64,000 nucleotides of DNA from Limnochorda pilosa. Its GTDB lineage: Bacteria > Bacillota > Limnochordia > Limnochordales > Limnochordaceae. The stretch spans positions 558,001 to 622,000 of the forward strand of contig NZ_AP014924.1 of NCBI RefSeq assembly GCF_001544015.1, written 5' to 3'. A program made the translations under genes and the position numbers. This document shows positions 61,153 to 64,000 of the stretch, in pieces (the stretch's first letter is position 1; every line of letters starts with the position of its first letter). Under the pieces are notes generated by a model that had not been told where the DNA came from, did no database searches, and saw nothing but the letters and a program-made list of their open reading frames with translations.

Positions 61153-62031
61153 TCAAAGCTCCCGCACGCCGAGCATCCCCCCGACCTGCTCCAGGGAGAA
61201 GACGGGCCCGTCGCGGCAGACCAGGAAGGGGCCGAAGCGGCAGTGTCCGCAGAGCCCCACCCCGCACGACATGTTCCGCTCCAGGGAGAGGTGGACGCGG
61301 GCCGGCTCGAGGCCCAGCTCCACCAGCCCCGGCGCGGCGAAGCGCATCATCACCTCGGGACCGCAGACCAGGGCCACCGTCCGCTCCGGCTCCGGGTGGA
61401 GGTGCCGGAAGAGGGTGGTCACCACCCCCTCGGGGCCCCGCCAGCTCTCGTCGCCCCGATCGACGGTGATCCGCACCTCCGCATCCAATCGGGCCCGCCA
61501 GCGTTCCAGGTCTTTCACGAAGAGGAGCTCCGCAGGGGAGCGGGCTCCGTAGAGGACGTGGACGCGGCCGAAGCGCTCGCGGCGGGCCAGGAGCCGGAGG
61601 ATGGCCGGGCGAAGGGGCGCGAGGCCGATGCCCCCGGCCACCACCACCACGTCCTGCCCCTCGGCCTCCTCCAGGGGCCATGCGGTGCCGTAAGGACCGC
61701 GCAGGCCCAGCAGGTCGCCCGGGCGGGCCGCGGCGAGGGCCCGGGTGACGGAGCCCACGGCCCGCACCGTGTGGGAAAGCTCACCGGGCCGGTCCGGGTC
61801 GCCGCTGAGGCTGATGGGCACCTCACCCACACCGAAGGCGTAGAGCATCGCGAACTGGCCCGGCAGGAAGGCGGGGGCCGCCTTTCCGTCGGCGGACACC
61901 AGGGTGAGGGTCCAGGTGTCGGCGGTCTCCCGCTCGACCCCCTGCACCCGGAAAGGACGGGGGAGGAGGGGGGGCGTTTCGATCTGGGGCGCGGGACGCG
62001 CCCGGGGTCGCTCGATCACGCCTCGTGCCAC
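61153..62031 (-). CDS. hydG: Hydrogenase gamma subunit, FAD/NAD(P)-binding
   Basis: A 292-residue ferredoxin-reductase-type subunit. FAD-binding PISLSGDP (about residues 82-89), NAD(P)-binding [15 protein letters not shown] (about 128-142), VCGPEVMM near 225-232, and a C-terminal [2Fe-2S] site with [13 protein letters not shown] and LVC (about 252-268). It passes electrons between NAD(P)H and the iron-sulfur chain. GTG 62031 has GGAGAGG eight bases upstream; GTG 62040 overlaps the beta subunit stop. Confidence 0.92.
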   Translation of the reverse strand: MARGVIERPRARPAPQIETPPLLPRPFRVQGVERETADTWTLTLVSADGKAAPAFLPGQFAMLYAFGVGEVPISLSGDPDRPGELSHTVRAVGSVTRALAAARPGDLLGLRGPYGTAWPLEEAEGQDVVVVAGGIGLAPLRPAILRLLARRERFGRVHVLYGARSPAELLFVKDLERWRARLDAEVRITVDRGDESWRGPEGVVTTLFRHLHPEPERTVALVCGPEVMMRFAAPGLVELGLEPARVHLSLERNMSCGVGLCGHCRFGPFLVCRDGPVFSLEQVGGMLGVREL

Positions 62032-62036
62032 GAGGC

Positions 62037-63215
62037 TCACCTCTCCTTCTGCACGGCCGCCGGGGCCTCCGAAGGCGAAGGGGCGGTGAAGGGAGCCCAG
62101 GCGGCCAGGAGCACCGAGGCCACCTCGGTGAGGTCGACGGCTGCCGGGCACCAGGTGATGCACCGCCCGCACCCCACGCAGCCCGACGTGGCCTGGCCCG
62201 GGACGGGCTCGCCCCCCAGCTTGTGGAAGAGCCACTGGCGGTAGCGGGAGGCGCCGGAGGCGCGCACCGGACCGCCGTGGATGTAGCCGAAGGCCAGGCT
62301 GAAGCACGAATCCCACCTGCGGCGGCGCTCGGACCGGGTGCCCTCCAGGTTGGTGGACTCGGTGGCCGTGTGGCAGCCGCACACCGGGCAGACCATGGTA
62401 CAGTTGCCGCACCCGAGGCACCGGGAGGCGACCTCTTCCCAGATGGGACCCTCCACGCTGGCCCCGAGGGCCTTGCGGAGGGTGCCCGCCTCCAGGCGGC
62501 GGCCCATGGAACGGGCCGCCTCCTCCACGGCTCCGGCCGCCCGCCGGACCTCGCTCTCCCGGGCGGGGCGGGGGTTCGCCGCGGCCAGGATTCGCCTGCC
62601 TTCCTGGCTCCCCACCTGCACCACGAACCGGTGGTACGGCGTCGTCTGCTCCGTGAGGGCCAGGTCGAAACCGGAGCGGATGGCCGGCCCCGTGCCCGTG
62701 GACGCGCAGAAGCAGGTGCCGCCCGCCCGGGTGCAGGCGACGGCAAGGATGAAGGCCTGCTCCCGCCGGGCGCGGTAGACGGGATCCGGGTAGGGCCCCT
62801 GCAGGAGGGTCGCGTCCTGCATCTCCATCGCCGCCAGCTCGCACGCCCGCACCCCGATGAGGGCCAGGCGCGGCGGCTCAGCCTGATCGACCCGGAAGCG
62901 GAGGTGGCCGTTCCGTTCGGCCTGCCAGAGGCGCACCCGGGGCGGGGTGAGGTAGGCTTTCCAGGGGAGGGCGCCGGCGGTGTACGCGAAGAAGGCGCCG
63001 CCGCCCGTGGGCTCCAACCGGTAGGTGCCCTTCTCCTGGCGGTCGGTCCAGCCCGCGGGAAGGTCCCGCACGCCCTCGATGGGGGCGTAGACCACCGCCC
63101 GGTCGTGCACGGTGGGGCCCACGGCGGCGTACCCGCCGGCCCGGAGCGCCCGAATGAGCGCGTCGAGGCCTCCGGGATCGATGACCGAAAAGCTGCCCAC
63201 CTCGGGGAGGATCAC
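62037..63215 (-). CDS. hydB: Hydrogenase beta subunit, 4Fe-4S dicluster protein
   Basis: A 392-residue iron-sulfur subunit of the sulfhydrogenase beta/anaerobic sulfite reductase A type. Two ferredoxin motifs are seen: CLGCGNCTMVCPVCGC (about 270-285) and CVGCGRCITWCP (about 350-361). Upstream it has IGVRACELAAMEMQD and AVACTRAGGTCFCAST, family blocks. GTG 63215 has GAGGAGG eight bases upstream; the frame continues upstream without a ribosome site. It is the first gene of the hydrogenase operon and is preceded by a Crp/Fnr-like site. Confidence 0.9.
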   Translation of the reverse strand: MILPEVGSFSVIDPGGLDALIRALRAGGYAAVGPTVHDRAVVYAPIEGVRDLPAGWTDRQEKGTYRLEPTGGGAFFAYTAGALPWKAYLTPPRVRLWQAERNGHLRFRVDQAEPPRLALIGVRACELAAMEMQDATLLQGPYPDPVYRARREQAFILAVACTRAGGTCFCASTGTGPAIRSGFDLALTEQTTPYHRFVVQVGSQEGRRILAAANPRPARESEVRRAAGAVEEAARSMGRRLEAGTLRKALGASVEGPIWEEVASRCLGCGNCTMVCPVCGCHTATESTNLEGTRSERRRRWDSCFSLAFGYIHGGPVRASGASRYRQWLFHKLGGEPVPGQATSGCVGCGRCITWCPAAVDLTEVASVLLAAWAPFTAPSPSEAPAAVQKER

Positions 63216-63254
63216 GCTGCAGCCCTCCTCTGGGGAATGGGAGTACAGTGGATA

Positions 63255-63270
63255 CGTGATAGTGTTCACA
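63255..63270. promoter_or_regulatory. Crp/Fnr-family operator before the hydrogenase operon
   Basis: CGTGA-N6-TCACA (minus strand TGTGA-N6-TCACG), one mismatch from the TGTGA-N6-TCACA consensus. Its centre is about 48 bases before the GTG of hydB. An oxygen- or redox-sensing Crp/Fnr regulator is a sensible controller of a hydrogenase; none is encoded in the window. The rest of 63216-63583 has no supportable gene. Confidence 0.6.
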
Positions 63271-63583
63271 ATCTCGTATTCGCTGCAGGCGATGGACATT
63301 CCTTCCGCAATCGCCGCGCGTGCGTGGATGATCAGGGGGTTGGCAACTGAGCGAAAACGAATCCCGCGGGGACCACGTTCGTCCCGCGCGGGTGCGGGCC
63401 CAGGGTTCGCCGCGGGCCCTGTGCACCCGGAAAGGGCCGGCCCGGCTCAAGTCGAGCCTGCTGACGTCCGAAGAACCGAATAAGAGGCCGTCTCTCTTGG
63501 AACCATCCTCCAGCGTACCGTGATACCAGGGCTCTCACCCCGCCTCGCGGTCGGACATCGCACCCTCCACGGGTGCTTGGCAG

Positions 63584-63814
63584 GTGACGGGGGCCTTGAT
63601 CGGCGGGCCGAAAGAGCGGCCTCGCCACGATCGGAGCGACTGCATCCAGCGGCTCTCCCAGGTGGACGACGAGATCCGGGCGCTGCAGCAAAGGCTCAAC
63701 CATCTTCCCAGGCAGTCGCAGGAGGCCCGGGAAGTCGAAGAGGAGCTGGATCGCCTGATCGTGGAGTATCTGAGGCTGAAGGAGGCGTGTGGAGACCAGG
63801 GCGCCGGCCGCTAG
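63584..63814 (+). CDS. Small coiled-coil hypothetical protein
   Basis: A possible 76-residue protein, mostly one long charged helix (CIQRLSQVDDEIRALQQRLNH...EVEEELDRLIVEYLRLKEA, about residues 20-68) with coiled-coil heptads. GTG 63584 has no good ribosome site. Composition is protein-like. No family is recognised. It lies between the hydrogenase promoter region and a terminator-like hairpin. Confidence 0.45.
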   Translation: MTGALIGGPKERPRHDRSDCIQRLSQVDDEIRALQQRLNHLPRQSQEAREVEEELDRLIVEYLRLKEACGDQGAGR

Positions 63815-63884
63815 ACGACGGCGAGAGTCGTCGCGACGGCGGCGGGCGGGCCGCCGCTCCGCACACCGCCGTGCCGACCGGGCC

Positions 63885-63907
63885 CGGAACGCCGCCGTGG
63901 CGTTCCG
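63885..63907. terminator. Hairpin near the right end
   Basis: CGGAACGCC-GCCGT-GGCGTTCCG, a perfect nine-pair stem between the small ORF and the minus-strand gene that enters from the right. No U-run on either side, so it may be a bidirectional hairpin with weak termination. Confidence 0.45.
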
Positions 63908-63950
63908 TCCCGGCCGGATGGATGGGCGATCGGAGGCGGCCCGCGCCGGA

Positions 63951-64000
63951 CTACCAGCGGAAGGTGTGGGGCCCGAAGTCCGCTTCGTAGTAGGGCACCA
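63951..64000 (-). CDS. C-terminal end of an unidentified protein
   Basis: The minus strand enters the window in an open frame ending VPYYEADFGPHTFRW and TAG at 63951. Only the last 16 codons or so are visible. The sequence looks like a real C-terminus (aromatic end, stop followed by a hairpin), but the family cannot be named. Confidence 0.4.
   Translation of the reverse strand, partial: VPYYEADFGPHTFRW

Noticed and set aside
59939-61552. A 537-codon plus-strand frame antisense to hydrogenase genes
   Set aside because: No motif, opposite to four well-defined hydrogenase subunits.
1-64000. CRISPR array, tRNA, rRNA, intact insertion sequence or prophage
   Set aside because: I looked for regularly spaced repeats, tRNA-like cloverleaf ends with CCA-type arms, and transposase or integrase proteins, and saw none.

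Overview
The window is very GC-rich (roughly 70 % by eye), gene-dense, and starts many genes with GTG or TTG behind strong AGGAGG-type ribosome sites. Gene content (Gram-positive-type rhamnose isomerase, fused OppDF, M55 D-aminopeptidase, YkvA, Uma2, LysM) points to a GC-rich, deep-branching Firmicute. Several predicted beta-barrel or outer-membrane-like proteins together with LysM anchors would fit the diderm class Limnochordia. That placement is inference; there is no rRNA or tRNA gene in the window to test it.

Layout. 0-5 kb: the 5' end of a peptide-binding lipoprotein/exported gene, two decayed genes (a mug-type DNA glycosylase and an unknown), a DUF1648 membrane protein, a secreted repeat protein and a SprT-type metalloprotease. 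5.1-7.9 kb: a minus-strand cluster with its own promoter, made of an exported beta-rich protein, a small secreted peptide with a leader-like LSVEELQDVDGE motif, a membrane protein and an exported C39 peptidase; it looks like an unusual secreted-peptide system. 8.3-11 kb: a cupredoxin and an arsenic island (ArsR, a Cys-tailed small protein, an ArsN2-ArsM fusion) with two matching ArsR-type operators. 11-14.7 kb: LysR, an EamA exporter, a MNT/HEPN toxin-antitoxin pair and a DinB pseudogene.

14.8-26 kb is a complete L-rhamnose regulon: DeoR regulator, rhamnulokinase, aldolase/lactaldehyde dehydrogenase, isomerase, a RhaT/P/Q/S sugar ABC importer and the mutarotase RhaM. Imported rhamnose is mutarotated, isomerised to rhamnulose, phosphorylated and split to DHAP and lactaldehyde, which the fused dehydrogenase handles. 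26-33 kb holds scattered single genes (cupin remnant, Uma2, DinB, YkvA, a beta-lactamase-like hydrolase, a clostripain-like protease). 33.3-39 kb is a GntR-controlled polyol operon: an alkyl-DHAP-synthase-like FAD oxidase, a GlpD-like dehydrogenase and an FGGY kinase.

39-44.3 kb (minus) is the most striking locus: two small exported beta-sandwich subunits, a pilus-chaperone-like protein and a 1,095-residue protein with Ig-like domains, a large beta-strand-rich barrel-like core, carboxypeptidase-regulatory-like domains and three C-terminal LysM repeats. It reads like a chaperone-usher fibre system rebuilt with a peptidoglycan anchor. 44.9-56.4 kb: an S41 protease homologue without its lysine, a BNR-repeat exported protein, a peptide ABC importer with an unusual binding protein, and a DppA aminopeptidase. 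56.8-58.2 kb: a conserved Firmicutes-type membrane-anchored protein of unknown function. 58.1-63.3 kb (minus): a group 3b-like four-subunit [NiFe] hydrogenase (beta-gamma-delta-alpha order) followed by a fused maturation protease-HypA, behind a Crp/Fnr-type site. The window ends with a small coiled-coil ORF and the tail of another minus-strand gene.
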